Position numbers and translations under genes: made by a program. 64,000 nucleotides of DNA from Candidatus Hydrogenedentota bacterium (GTDB lineage: Bacteria > Hydrogenedentota > Hydrogenedentia > Hydrogenedentales > JAGMZX01). Positions 44,600-54,627 of this stretch are shown here, one piece after another. Every line of letters starts with the position of its first letter. The stretch's first letter is position 1. The stretch is taken from positions 19,602 through 83,601 of the forward strand of contig JAKQEQ010000037.1 of assembly GCA_029556545.1 (NCBI GenBank). The letters run 5' to 3'. The notes below the pieces were generated by a model. The model was given only the letters and a program-made list of their open reading frames with translations. It had not been told where the DNA came from and searched no databases.

Positions 44600-44925
44600 G
44601 TTCGAATCTCCTTGGATGCAACTCCGTTGAATGCGGCATCAAACTCCAGAAAATCCATAATACCCTTCAGGGGATGGCGCATGCAACGGCTTCTGGCAGC
44701 GGGGTGGCGCGGCCTTTGGCCGCGATCAAGGTACGACTTGCATCGGCGGGTGCAGCTAGTGACACAACGGGGGCAAAAGGACCAAAGCGACCAAAAGGAC
44801 CAAAGCGATCAGAAGGTCCGTTGGGTAAGCGCGAACGGCCGGATGAAGGAGCCGAGGAATGACCAGCAATCATCGAATGAGCGGACGGGCGTTCTTTGAG
44901 GCCGCGGGCGTGGGAGTGTCCGCGT
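44600..44925. other. Intergenic region with a dispersed repeat
   Basis: 326 bases between two minus-strand genes. 44707-44819 is copy 2 of the AAAGGACC repeat; the rest shows no gene or clear site. Confidence 0.6.
44707..44819 (+). repeat. Dispersed intergenic repeat with AAAGGACC microsatellite, copy 2
   Basis: The partner of 29605-29712. The microsatellite here alternates AAAAGGACC and AAAGCGACC units. Confidence 0.8.
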
Positions 44926-46509
44926 CTATGTCCGGCGACGAGTCCTTGCGGAGGCTGTCGCGCCCGTCACCGCGGTCAGCACTGTCAAGGCGGCCAGTCC
45001 GAGGAGGCCGGCTGTGGCCGCACCGGGCAGCACAACAAGTTGCACCGCATCGGAATGGACGGACGTCCACAGGTCGGACACTACGCAGACGTAGTATCCG
45101 GCATGCGCGAACTCAATCTTCGGCAAGGTGTAACTCGGGGCATTTGCATCGGGGATCGGGATTAAGGTTTTCGTGTCGGACTCATGATACCACTGGAATG
45201 ATATCGGGCCGACGCCGCCGGATGCGCTGGTTTGAAAAGTGTGGGAAGCGCGCCGGGCGACATGTACGACGGTGTCGCCGAGAATCAGCACCCTGAGCGG
45301 CTCGCTTTCGCCTTCACCCTCGCCTTCACCCTCGCCTTCACCTTCGCCTTCACCTTCACCTTCGCCTTCGCCTTCACCCTCGCCTTCGCCCTCACCCTCA
45401 CCTTCCCCTTCGCCTTCGCCCTCACCCTCGCCTTCGCCCTCGCCTTCGCCCTCGCCCTCGCCTTCGCCTTCACCCTCGCCCGGAACCCAAGTCCACAAGA
45501 AGTAAGGGTACGAGACTCCTTCCTGAATCGTCCAGACGTTCACGAAATCCCACCCGCTGTTCACGAACGTTGCCTGCTGCATCATCTGCGCGGTAGGCAG
45601 GCCCGTTCCGCCGCCCGAGGACTGCGTCTGGCCGGTCGTCGCAATGTCCCAGAACGCACTCGCCAGGGACCCTTGCGACAGCCCTACCAGGCCGCCGGTA
45701 TAGCCGGAGCCTGTTACCCGCCCAGTCGCGTAGCATTCCGCCACTGTGGTGTTCGTGGTGCTTGTTCCGATCAGGCCGCCGGCGCCAAGGCCGGTGGCGG
45801 TTGCGGCGCCGGTCGCGAAACAACGCGACACGGCGGCTGGCGCGTAGATGTTTCCAATGAGGCCGCCGATAAGCATGTTGCCCGCGGCGGCGCCGGTCGC
45901 GTACGAGCGGGTGATGATGTGGGTGTTGCGTCCGGCGAGGCCGCCGACGTAGAGGTCGCCCGTGGCGTGGCCCGCCGCACGGCAACGTTGTATCTGCCCG
46001 TGATTGACGCCGACGAGGCCGCCCACTTCTTCGACGCCGCTCACGTCGCCTGTGGCGTAGCAGAGCGTGATCGCGCCATACGTTCTTCCGGCCAGGTGCC
46101 CGACGAAGTCTTCTCCCGACACGGCGCCGCCCTCAAGCCCCAACCGCTCGATTATGCCTGCGGCGGCGACGTATCCGAAGAGGCCGACGTTGTCGGTTGT
46201 GGGGCGGTTGATGAAAAGGCCTTGAACGACGTGCCCGGCCCCGTCGAAGTGGCCAGTGAACGGCGCGACCGCGTTGCCGATGGGGTTGAAGCCCGCGCCG
46301 GCGTTCCATGCGGCGGTGGCCGATGCATCAATGTCTTGCGTAAGGAGGTAGGCGGCGTCGAGTGGATAGTCGAGGTGATTTCCGATTTGCTGCAGTTCGA
46401 CGATGGAAGTTATGGGAATGGACTGTTTGGCTTCCTGGGCCGGGGCGCGAACGGCGAGGATGATGAGAAAGCACGAGATAAGCGCGGGGGCCGTCAGGGT
46501 GTTCTTCAC
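44926..46509 (-). CDS. Secreted GLUG-repeat/Ig-like protein with a long Gly-Glu linker
   Basis: 527 residues with a GTG start (GGAGGG upstream). A signal peptide comes first. Successive GLUG units (GGLVGVNHGQIQRC, GGLAGRNTHIITRSYATG, GGLIGTSTTNTTVAECYATG, GGLVGLSQGSLASAFWD) form a beta-helix-like surface domain typical of adhesins. Residues 342-402 are almost pure Gly-Glu. An Ig-like domain follows (FQWYHESD, AGYYVCVVSD). The tail VVLPGAATAGLLGLAAL, a hydrophobic helix and then RTRRRT repeats the pattern seen in the protease at 41003-43126. It is probably surface-exposed. Confidence 0.82.
   Translation of the reverse strand: MKNTLTAPALISCFLIILAVRAPAQEAKQSIPITSIVELQQIGNHLDYPLDAAYLLTQDIDASATAAWNAGAGFNPIGNAVAPFTGHFDGAGHVVQGLFINRPTTDNVGLFGYVAAAGIIERLGLEGGAVSGEDFVGHLAGRTYGAITLCYATGDVSGVEEVGGLVGVNHGQIQRCRAAGHATGDLYVGGLAGRNTHIITRSYATGAAAGNMLIGGLIGNIYAPAAVSRCFATGAATATGLGAGGLIGTSTTNTTVAECYATGRVTGSGYTGGLVGLSQGSLASAFWDIATTGQTQSSGGGTGLPTAQMMQQATFVNSGWDFVNVWTIQEGVSYPYFLWTWVPGEGEGEGEGEGEGEGEGEGEGEGEGEGEGEGEGEGEGEGEGEGEGEGEGEGEGEGEGESEPLRVLILGDTVVHVARRASHTFQTSASGGVGPISFQWYHESDTKTLIPIPDANAPSYTLPKIEFAHAGYYVCVVSDLWTSVHSDAVQLVVLPGAATAGLLGLAALTVLTAVTGATASARTRRRT
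45303..45481 (-). repeat. Long Gly-Glu coding microsatellite
   Basis: About 180 bases of (GGCGAA/GGTGAG/GGCGAG) hexamers encode roughly 29 Gly-Glu pairs. On the plus strand it appears as CTTCGCC and CTTCACC units, a repeat that would confuse assembly. Confidence 0.85.
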
Positions 46510-46754
46510 GTTGCATCCCTCCGTTTCGCGAGCATGGGGAATCAGACGGCAATCCCCCCGCTCGACGCCCTATTCCGTTGGTATAGCCTGACTTCTGCGG
46601 TAGTGTAACGACGGTATGCGGCGGCGGTCAACTGCTGATTTGGGACGCAGGTCCGCTGTGCGTCGTCTTGTGGCGGCGCGGCGGCGTGGGTAGAATCGAG
46701 CCCGGCGGAGAGAACGCAAACAATAACCGAGACTGACAAGAGGGACGGGACTCC

Positions 46755-49130
46755 ATGTGTTATTTCTTCATAATCTTTGGGCTTGCCGCGGGGATCGTGG
46801 CGAGTACGGCGAGCGCGGATTCGATCGTGCCCCTCATGGGCGCGCATATCGTGACACGCGGCCCGGACGCGTCCCCGGCGGAGCAAATGGCGGCGCGGAT
46901 ACTCGTCGAGGAAACGGCGAAACGGTGGCGCGGCGCGGCGACGAATGTCCCCGGCCCTTGGCAATTGGCCGAGGCATGGCCCGAAGCTCTGGAGCCGATC
47001 ATCGCGCTCGTCTCGGGAGACATCGATACGTTACAGGGCATGCCGCTTCCGAATACGCAACGACCGAACAAGCCTGAGAGTTATGTTATTCATACGGATG
47101 CCTCCCGACCTGTCGTCTGGCTTATCGGGGCGGACGGGCGCGGGGTGTTGTACGCGGCGGGACGCCTCTTGCGCGAGTTGCAATGGAATGGGTCCTCCTT
47201 CAGCCTGGACCGTGGGCTCGACGTCTCCGAAGCGCCGGCGTATCCGCTGCGGGGCCATCAGTTGGGGTACCGCGCGCGGGCAAACTCGTATGACGCCTGG
47301 GACGCCCCGCAGTATGAACAGTACATCCGCGAGTTGACGTTCTTTGGCACGAACGCGATCGAGAACATCCCGTTCGAGGACAGCGACCCGAGTCCGCACA
47401 TGAAGTTGTCGCGCGAGGCGATGAACATCGAGATCGGGCTCATCTGCGCGGAATACGAACTCGAACATTGGATTTGGTCGCCGGCCACGTTCGATTTGAC
47501 GGATACCGCGAAGCGCGCCGCGCTGCTGGAACAGCACGAGGCGTTTTTCGCCGCGTGCCCCCGGCTCGATGCGGTCTTCGTTCCCGGCGGCGACCCCGGC
47601 AATAACCATCCGAAGGAGGTGATGCCGTTTCTCGAAGAGATGGCCGGACTCCTGGCGGCGCATCATCCCGGCGCGAAGGTGTGGCTGTCGCTGCAAGGCT
47701 TCGACCCGGCGCGCACGGCTTATGCCTTCAAGTGGATCGAGGACCACCTGCCCGACTGGTTCGGCGGCGTGGTCGCGGGGCCGGGGAGCCCGCCCATCCC
47801 GGCGACGCGCGCGCGGCTACCGCGTCAGTACGGACTGCGGCATTACCCGGATATCACGCACACGGTGCGGTGCCAGTACCCGACGCCATGGTGGGACCCG
47901 GCGTTCGCGTTTACGCTGGGTCGCGAGCCGGTGAATCCGGAACCCGTGCGCTACGCGGCGGTACACAACGTTTACGCGCCGTATACCTGCGGCTTTATCA
48001 CCTATTCCGACGGCATCCACGACAATGTGAACAAGATCATCTGGAGCGCGCGCGGCTGGGACCCGAACGCCGACGTGCGCGACACGCTCATCGCGTACTG
48101 CCGCGTCTTCTTCGGCAGCGGCGTGGCCGAGCAGGCAGCGGACGGCATCCTCGCCCTTGAACGGAACTGGCAGGGGCCGCTGGCGCAGAACGGGGGCGTC
48201 GACGCGACCCTCGCCTTATGGCGGGAGCTTGAGGCGGCCGCGCCGGAACTCGCGGGGAACTGGCGGTGGCAGTCTCTCCTGCTGCGGGCGTATTACGACG
48301 CCTATGTGCGACATCGGCTGCTGTACGAGACGGACTGCGAGGCCCGGGCGTATGCGGCGCTGGCTGGAGTGGCCAAGGAAAGCGCCGATGCCCGGATGGA
48401 CCACGCGTTGGCCATACTGCGGCAGGCCGACGAGGCGCCGGTCCGCGGCGAGTGGCGCACGCGGGTCGTGGATTTGTGCGAGGGGTTGTATCAATCCATC
48501 GGTCTGCAAACGAGCGTCGAGCAGTACGGGGCGAGCGGCGCGGAACGGGGCGCGGTACTCGATTATCTCGATATTCCGCTCAATAACCGTTGGTGGATCG
48601 AGGACGAGTTCGAGAAGGTCCGCGCGATGAGCGACGAAGCGGAGAAACTCGCGCGGCTCGGCGCGATCCGCCTGTGGGAAGACCCCGGACCCGGCGGGTA
48701 TTATGACGACATCGGGAACGTCGCGAAGTCGGATCGCGTGATACGCGGCGAGGACGCGAACACGGACCCGAACAACGATCGCAGCCCGAGCCCGGACTGC
48801 ATGTGGTGGCAGGACGGGAAGACGCGGGCGCGACGATCGTGGGTGACGTATATGGACTGGCCGCTCGGGCTGCGCTATGAGGGCCTGGACCCGGAGGCGA
48901 CGTACGTGGTCCGCACGACGGGGAACAGGGATTGCCTGTTGCGCGTGAACGGCGAACGGGTCAAGCCCGCGGTGGACGGCAAGGGCATCGGCGAGATCAA
49001 GGAGTTTCCGGTGCCGCAGAAGCTGCATAAGGACGGGCTGATCGTGTTGACGTTTGATCGACCGCTCGAACCGGGGATCAATTGGCGCGAGGCCTCCCGG
49101 CTCACGGAGGTCTGGCTGATCAAGAAGTAA
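46755..49130 (+). CDS. Secreted glycoside hydrolase-like protein (GH20/GH67 N-terminal-type fold)
   Basis: 791 residues. The N-terminus is a signal peptide (FFIIFGLAAGIVASTASA). Residues about 50-160 contain AARILVEETAKRW and later VVWLIGADGRGVLYAAGRLLREL, the layout of the GH20/GH67-type N-terminal domain. A TIM-barrel-like central part follows with aromatic substrate-side segments (ELEHWIWSPATFDL, AVFVPGGDPGNNHP), and a beta-rich C-terminus with WWQDGKTRARRSW. A role in polysaccharide hydrolysis is inferred from this fold; the catalytic acids cannot be fixed from the sequence alone. It is followed 42 bases later by a thymidylate-synthase-family gene. Confidence 0.7.
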   Translation: MCYFFIIFGLAAGIVASTASADSIVPLMGAHIVTRGPDASPAEQMAARILVEETAKRWRGAATNVPGPWQLAEAWPEALEPIIALVSGDIDTLQGMPLPNTQRPNKPESYVIHTDASRPVVWLIGADGRGVLYAAGRLLRELQWNGSSFSLDRGLDVSEAPAYPLRGHQLGYRARANSYDAWDAPQYEQYIRELTFFGTNAIENIPFEDSDPSPHMKLSREAMNIEIGLICAEYELEHWIWSPATFDLTDTAKRAALLEQHEAFFAACPRLDAVFVPGGDPGNNHPKEVMPFLEEMAGLLAAHHPGAKVWLSLQGFDPARTAYAFKWIEDHLPDWFGGVVAGPGSPPIPATRARLPRQYGLRHYPDITHTVRCQYPTPWWDPAFAFTLGREPVNPEPVRYAAVHNVYAPYTCGFITYSDGIHDNVNKIIWSARGWDPNADVRDTLIAYCRVFFGSGVAEQAADGILALERNWQGPLAQNGGVDATLALWRELEAAAPELAGNWRWQSLLLRAYYDAYVRHRLLYETDCEARAYAALAGVAKESADARMDHALAILRQADEAPVRGEWRTRVVDLCEGLYQSIGLQTSVEQYGASGAERGAVLDYLDIPLNNRWWIEDEFEKVRAMSDEAEKLARLGAIRLWEDPGPGGYYDDIGNVAKSDRVIRGEDANTDPNNDRSPSPDCMWWQDGKTRARRSWVTYMDWPLGLRYEGLDPEATYVVRTTGNRDCLLRVNGERVKPAVDGKGIGEIKEFPVPQKLHKDGLIVLTFDRPLEPGINWREASRLTEVWLIKK

Positions 49131-49172
49131 CGACGGCCGCGCCGATACGGTCGTACAGGATGAAGGGAACCC

Positions 49173-50168
49173 ATGATGACTGCTTCAACGACACAAGCGG
49201 GACGCATTCCGACGCTGCACATCGTCGCGGACTCCATTCCGCAGGCCCATTTCCGGGCGATGAAGGCGGTATGGGAACACGGTCTTGCCATCCGCACCGA
49301 ATATGACCGCAGGAACGACGCGGGCGAGTACATCGATCCGCCGAGCCGTGACGCGCGGGTGCTCATCGAGGTGCGCGATCCGTTCGCGCAGCCGCGGTTC
49401 CCGCCGACGTCGTTCTGCGAGATTGGCGCGTATATCGCCGAGATTATGGGCGTGAAGGACCACCTCGTGCTGCCGATGGCGACGCTCAAGACCGCGATCA
49501 CGGGCGACCTGACGGCGCAGGAGTGGCCGTACACGTACCACCAGCGGTTGTTCGCGCACCCGGACGTGGACGGCGGCACGGTGAACCAGATCGCGATGGC
49601 GGTCGAGCGCGTGGCGCAAACGCCGTACACGCGGCGCGCCGTGGCGACGACCTCCGTGCCCAACGTCGATCCGTATCTGAAGGAGGACATCCCGTGCCTG
49701 CGCGAGGTGCAGTTGCGGTGTCCGGAGGATGGCGACGGCGGGCTCGTCCTGAACATGAACACGATGTGGCGGTCGCGGGACTTGTACAAGGCGTGGCCCG
49801 ACAACGTCATCGGCCTGACCTTCCTCATGCGCGAGGTTGCCGGCATGATCGAAGAGAAGAGCGGGCGTCCGGTCCGTGTCGGCAGCTACGCCGACTATGC
49901 CGCGTCGCTGCACATCTACGGGCAGGACTTCGGCGCGGTCGGCGGCGACGCGGCGCGCGGTTTGAAGAGCTTCTTCGACACCTTCGACGAGGAGACCTAT
50001 CTCGCGCGGTCCCTGACGAGCGAGATGGCCGCGGAGATGCTGGTGCTGCCGCAACTGCGGCAACTGATGGCGCCGTCAAGCGCCGCGCAGTGGCGTTTTT
50101 CGGCGGAGGCAATCGCGTTGGGCGAACGACTGATTCGAGCAATCGAGACGGGCGCCGTGATCGTATAG
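49173..50168 (+). CDS. Thymidylate synthase-family protein
   Basis: 331 residues. EWPYTYHQRLF, then PYTRRAVATT, and DIPCLREVQLR with a candidate nucleophile Cys, and finally MWRSRDLYKAWPDNVIGL, follow the order of thymidylate synthase: the PC-[HR] nucleophile, the R-S-x-D phosphate site and the P-x-N dUMP contact. It would methylate a deoxypyrimidine monophosphate, or be a related hydroxymethylase. It is longer and more divergent than standard ThyA and sits among secreted-protein genes. It is convergent with the ATP-grasp gene 13 bases away. AAGGG precedes ATGATG. Confidence 0.65.
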   Translation: MMTASTTQAGRIPTLHIVADSIPQAHFRAMKAVWEHGLAIRTEYDRRNDAGEYIDPPSRDARVLIEVRDPFAQPRFPPTSFCEIGAYIAEIMGVKDHLVLPMATLKTAITGDLTAQEWPYTYHQRLFAHPDVDGGTVNQIAMAVERVAQTPYTRRAVATTSVPNVDPYLKEDIPCLREVQLRCPEDGDGGLVLNMNTMWRSRDLYKAWPDNVIGLTFLMREVAGMIEEKSGRPVRVGSYADYAASLHIYGQDFGAVGGDAARGLKSFFDTFDEETYLARSLTSEMAAEMLVLPQLRQLMAPSSAAQWRFSAEAIALGERLIRAIETGAVIV

Positions 50169-50181
50169 CCTTGAGACGAGG

Positions 50182-52791
50182 TCACGGTCCCTGTCGGTCG
50201 ATATAGCAGAGCAGCCGCTGCTTGAGGGAGTCCGCATGAACGCGGACGGGCGCGCCGGGCGAGAGGTCGGCGGCGTCGACAAGGTGGACCACGTCCTTGA
50301 AAGGCGCGGCCTCAGGCAGCAGTTCCGTCAGCCGGTTCGGGGCCTCCTCGAAGACGCCGCGGCGGAACCGTACGCCCTCATGATTCGGGAAGACGGCGAA
50401 GTAGAGAATATCCATCTCGACGAGTTCGCCGAAGAAGTGCGTGCCGAGAGAGACGTCGGGCACGAGGTCGTCGCGCATGGCGACGATTTCGCAGAGCACG
50501 GCGACGGTGTTGATCTCGGCGAACGAGACCGGCACCCCGAGCGACGGCGTCGTGGTGCCCCAGCGACCCGGGCCGAGCAACATGGTGACTGGGTTGTCCT
50601 GGGCGGCGTGCAGATGGGTGAGCCGTCCGATCAGGCGCGCAACGGCATAGCGCTCGGTGAGTTGCAGGCGCGCATAGGACGCGGGGGCCACGTAGATGAA
50701 GCGTTCGATGAAGTCGGTGCGGCTTGGGCCGATAACGGGCCCGCGCGTTTCGATGAGGAGGTCGTCGTCCGGGATGTCGCGGGGCGGGGGCGTGGCGGCG
50801 GCGCTGCCGCGCACCTGGAGAGGCCGGCATTGCACGAGGTTGATACGATAGGACCCGCCATTCTGGAAGTTGGCCGTGAATTCGGTGTCGACCGGGCTGC
50901 CGTAAGCGGCTTCGAGGGCGGACAGCAGCGCGCGCATATCCTCGACGAACGAGGTATTGGAGAGCAACTGCTCGAAGTCGAGTAGCATGGGCGGGGGGGT
51001 ACGGCGGCCCATGGCGCGCGCTTCGCGGGCCATGGCGGGGTCGCGCGAGGCGAAGAGGTCGAGCGGCAGGGCGCCGCTTTGCGCGACCACGTCGGAGAAA
51101 TCGGCGGTAACGAGGCGGTTCGCGTCCAGGTCGAGGATGTCCACCTTGCGCTGCACGTACCGCGCGCCGGCGCTCCCCGTGCCCTCGGGGCGGCGGTCGG
51201 GCGCGTTGAGGGCGACGACGCGGGTGTAGTCGTCGTCGGCGCGGTTGACGGCGCGGGTGCCGAGCCCGAAGACGATGCGGAGCACGCCCGCGTCGGGATC
51301 GATTTCCTCGCTCCAGACATAGGGGTTAAACGAGAAGCCGACGCCCGCCAAGTGGGGGTAGTAGAGGTTGCCGTGGGTGGCGCCGGAGACGCGCTGGACC
51401 AGGAGCGCCATCTGTTCGTCGCGTTCGAGGAGGCCGTGGCGCGCGCGGTAGGCGAGCGCCTCCTCTCCCATTGCGCTGGCGTAGACCTGCTTCACGGCGG
51501 ACAGGAAGTCATCGAGGCGCTGGCGCTGGGAACCCTGGTTCGCGCAGAAGACGCTCTCGTACTTGCCCGCGAAGGAATTGCCGAAGTTGTCTTCGAGCAG
51601 ACTGCTGGAACGCACGATGATGGGCGACTGCCCGAAGTATTCGAGAATGCGAAGAAACTGTTCCTCGGTTTCCTCGGGAAAGGTGCCGGTGGTGATGCGT
51701 CGCCGCACGAGTTCCGCGCCTTCGAGAAAACGCATCGAGTCCTTTTGCCGTCGGCGCAGCCACCAGCAGCCGTTGCGCACGAGGAAGGTATAGAAGACGT
51801 CCGAGGCGATGTAGAAGCTGTCGTGCTCTTCGAGGAGCGTGCGCCAGCGCGGGTCGGTGCGCTTGAGGATGGCGCGGGCCAGCAACATGCCGACGGACTT
51901 GCCGCCGATAAGGCCGGTGCCCACGGTGCGCCGCCGCACGTCGAGGACGTCCTCGAGGGTAAGATGTTTTCGCGCAAGTTCGAGGACGCGGTCGTCGCGC
52001 GAGACGAGCATGCGCATCAGGCGGTCCGTCACGGCTTGCGCTTCTTCGCCGGTTTGTCGCTGTTCGAGCAGTTCCTCGGCGCGGAGGAAGGCGCGGTTCC
52101 AGACGTCGAGCGGGCCTCTCACGCTGTTGTTGAGGGGCGGGGCCGCGTCGGCGAAGACCTCGGAGATGGTGCAGCTATCCGTAACGGGGTCGAAGGCCTC
52201 GCGGTCCCACCGATGCAGCATGTGCATGGTGGGGGAATAGCGCTGCTGGACCTTGAGCGGGCGCACGTAGAGCGTGTCGCGGCTGCGGTAAACGTCAAGA
52301 AACACCTGGCAGGTGTTGCGTATGGGGTCCGCGGCGTAGTGCGAACTCTCGCGCCTGACCAGCGCGAAATAGGCGACGTCGCCGCGGTCGAGGAGGTAGG
52401 GGCACGTGAGCATGAAGAAGTTGGCGAGCATCTGGTCGCTGTGCCAGTGCACGGCCAGCTCGGAGAGGTTGTCGAATACGTAGAACGCGCCGCGATCGGT
52501 CTGCTCGATGACGCCGTGCACGTGGTCGAGCGCGATCTCGAAACCGGTTTTCGGGTCGACGACGTGTCGCGCGGCTGCCATGTCCTCCGGTAAGACGGGT
52601 TCGTGGTTGGCGAAGCGGAAGTAGATCAGCTTGCGTCCGGTGGTGACGGCGTATCGGGCATAGGGGCGCGCGAAGGCGCGATAGTCCTCCATGTCCTCGA
52701 CGCGCAAGACGACGTTGTCGCCGGGGATGACGCCGCGAATGAGCCGGTCCAGTTCCGGCAGGCCCGTACTCAGTTCCAGGTTGGTCTGCAA
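50182..52791 (-). CDS. PEP/pyruvate-binding ATP-grasp protein with a degenerate KaiC-like N-terminal domain
   Basis: 869 residues with a TTG start at 52791, fixed by AGGAGG 6 bases upstream; a longer ATG frame would bypass that site. Residues 8-30 (TGLPELDRLIRGVIPGDNVV) resemble a KaiC/RecA P-loop domain, but the GKT/GKS Walker A signature is lost. FYVFDNLSEL near 114-123 mimics the Walker B strand. From GLIGGKSVGMLLARAIL on, it matches the PPDK/PEP-synthase ATP-binding domain (PIIVRSSSLLEDNFGNSFAGKYES, then NLYYPHLAGVGFSFNP). The His phosphotransfer domain of full PEP synthase is absent. It is downstream of gdhA and may sense or use pyruvate/PEP. Confidence 0.75.
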   Translation of the reverse strand: MQTNLELSTGLPELDRLIRGVIPGDNVVLRVEDMEDYRAFARPYARYAVTTGRKLIYFRFANHEPVLPEDMAAARHVVDPKTGFEIALDHVHGVIEQTDRGAFYVFDNLSELAVHWHSDQMLANFFMLTCPYLLDRGDVAYFALVRRESSHYAADPIRNTCQVFLDVYRSRDTLYVRPLKVQQRYSPTMHMLHRWDREAFDPVTDSCTISEVFADAAPPLNNSVRGPLDVWNRAFLRAEELLEQRQTGEEAQAVTDRLMRMLVSRDDRVLELARKHLTLEDVLDVRRRTVGTGLIGGKSVGMLLARAILKRTDPRWRTLLEEHDSFYIASDVFYTFLVRNGCWWLRRRQKDSMRFLEGAELVRRRITTGTFPEETEEQFLRILEYFGQSPIIVRSSSLLEDNFGNSFAGKYESVFCANQGSQRQRLDDFLSAVKQVYASAMGEEALAYRARHGLLERDEQMALLVQRVSGATHGNLYYPHLAGVGFSFNPYVWSEEIDPDAGVLRIVFGLGTRAVNRADDDYTRVVALNAPDRRPEGTGSAGARYVQRKVDILDLDANRLVTADFSDVVAQSGALPLDLFASRDPAMAREARAMGRRTPPPMLLDFEQLLSNTSFVEDMRALLSALEAAYGSPVDTEFTANFQNGGSYRINLVQCRPLQVRGSAAATPPPRDIPDDDLLIETRGPVIGPSRTDFIERFIYVAPASYARLQLTERYAVARLIGRLTHLHAAQDNPVTMLLGPGRWGTTTPSLGVPVSFAEINTVAVLCEIVAMRDDLVPDVSLGTHFFGELVEMDILYFAVFPNHEGVRFRRGVFEEAPNRLTELLPEAAPFKDVVHLVDAADLSPGAPVRVHADSLKQRLLCYIDRQGP

Positions 52792-52830
52792 GGCGCGCCT
52801 CCTACGGGGACTCGGAGACAGGCACGTCTC

Positions 52831-52897
52831 CCCCGCGAAGCGCGGGGTCGCTTGTGCCAGTCCCCATCCATCGGGGCGGGCCGGCGCGCGGCCGGCC
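52831..52897. terminator. Two stem-loops between gdhA and the ATP-grasp gene
   Basis: CCCCGCG/CGCGGGG (52831-52847) and GGCCGGC/GCCGGCC (52879-52897) are perfect 7-bp stems in the 126-base gap. They could terminate or attenuate readthrough from gdhA. No T tract follows on the minus strand. Confidence 0.4.
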
Positions 52898-52917
52898 TTC
52901 GCCCGCACGATCCGCGA

Positions 52918-54429
<1,512 letters not shown>

Positions 54430-54465
54430 TCAAGCGACGATCAAAGCGCGCAACCACGCCGTATT

Positions 54466-54490
54466 TGCGATAATTATTGACTTGATCGCA
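54466..54490. promoter_or_regulatory. Inverted repeat TGCGAT-N13-ATCGCA in the gdhA/nrpR gap
   Basis: TGCGAT (54466-54471) and ATCGCA (54485-54490) face each other around an A+T-rich core that includes TTATTGACTT. It is a candidate operator for either divergent gene. Confidence 0.3.
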
Positions 54491-54554
54491 TCACAATGCG
54501 TGGCGAGGCCTCGATGTTGTTCAGTATGCTATACGGCAAAACTGCCGGTTTATC

Positions 54555-54596
54555 TTGATTCTTGGTTGCGGGCGTGCTACGGTACCGTTCCGGAAC
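54555..54596 (+). promoter_or_regulatory. Predicted nrpR promoter overlapped by two palindromes
   Basis: TTGATT (54555-54560) and TACGGT (54578-54583) are 17 bases apart. ACGGTACCGT (54579-54588) and GTTCCGGAAC (54587-54596) are perfect palindromes that overlap and cover the -10 and start region. NrpR of methanogens uses GGAA/TTCC half-sites (GGAA-N6-TTCC); TTCCGGAA here contains the same letters in a different arrangement. Autoregulation is inferred. Confidence 0.45.
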
Positions 54597-54627
54597 CACA
54601 ACAACGTACCAAGGGGAAGAGCGACCG

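Noticed and set aside
45303-45481. Regular short repeats that could be taken for a CRISPR array
   Set aside because: The units are contiguous hexamers without spacers and are in frame as Gly-Glu codons of a secreted protein.
51079-52593. Long plus-strand frame opposite the ATP-grasp gene
   Set aside because: Antisense shadow of a clearly conserved gene, with a Val/Gly/Glu-rich composition and no ribosome binding site.
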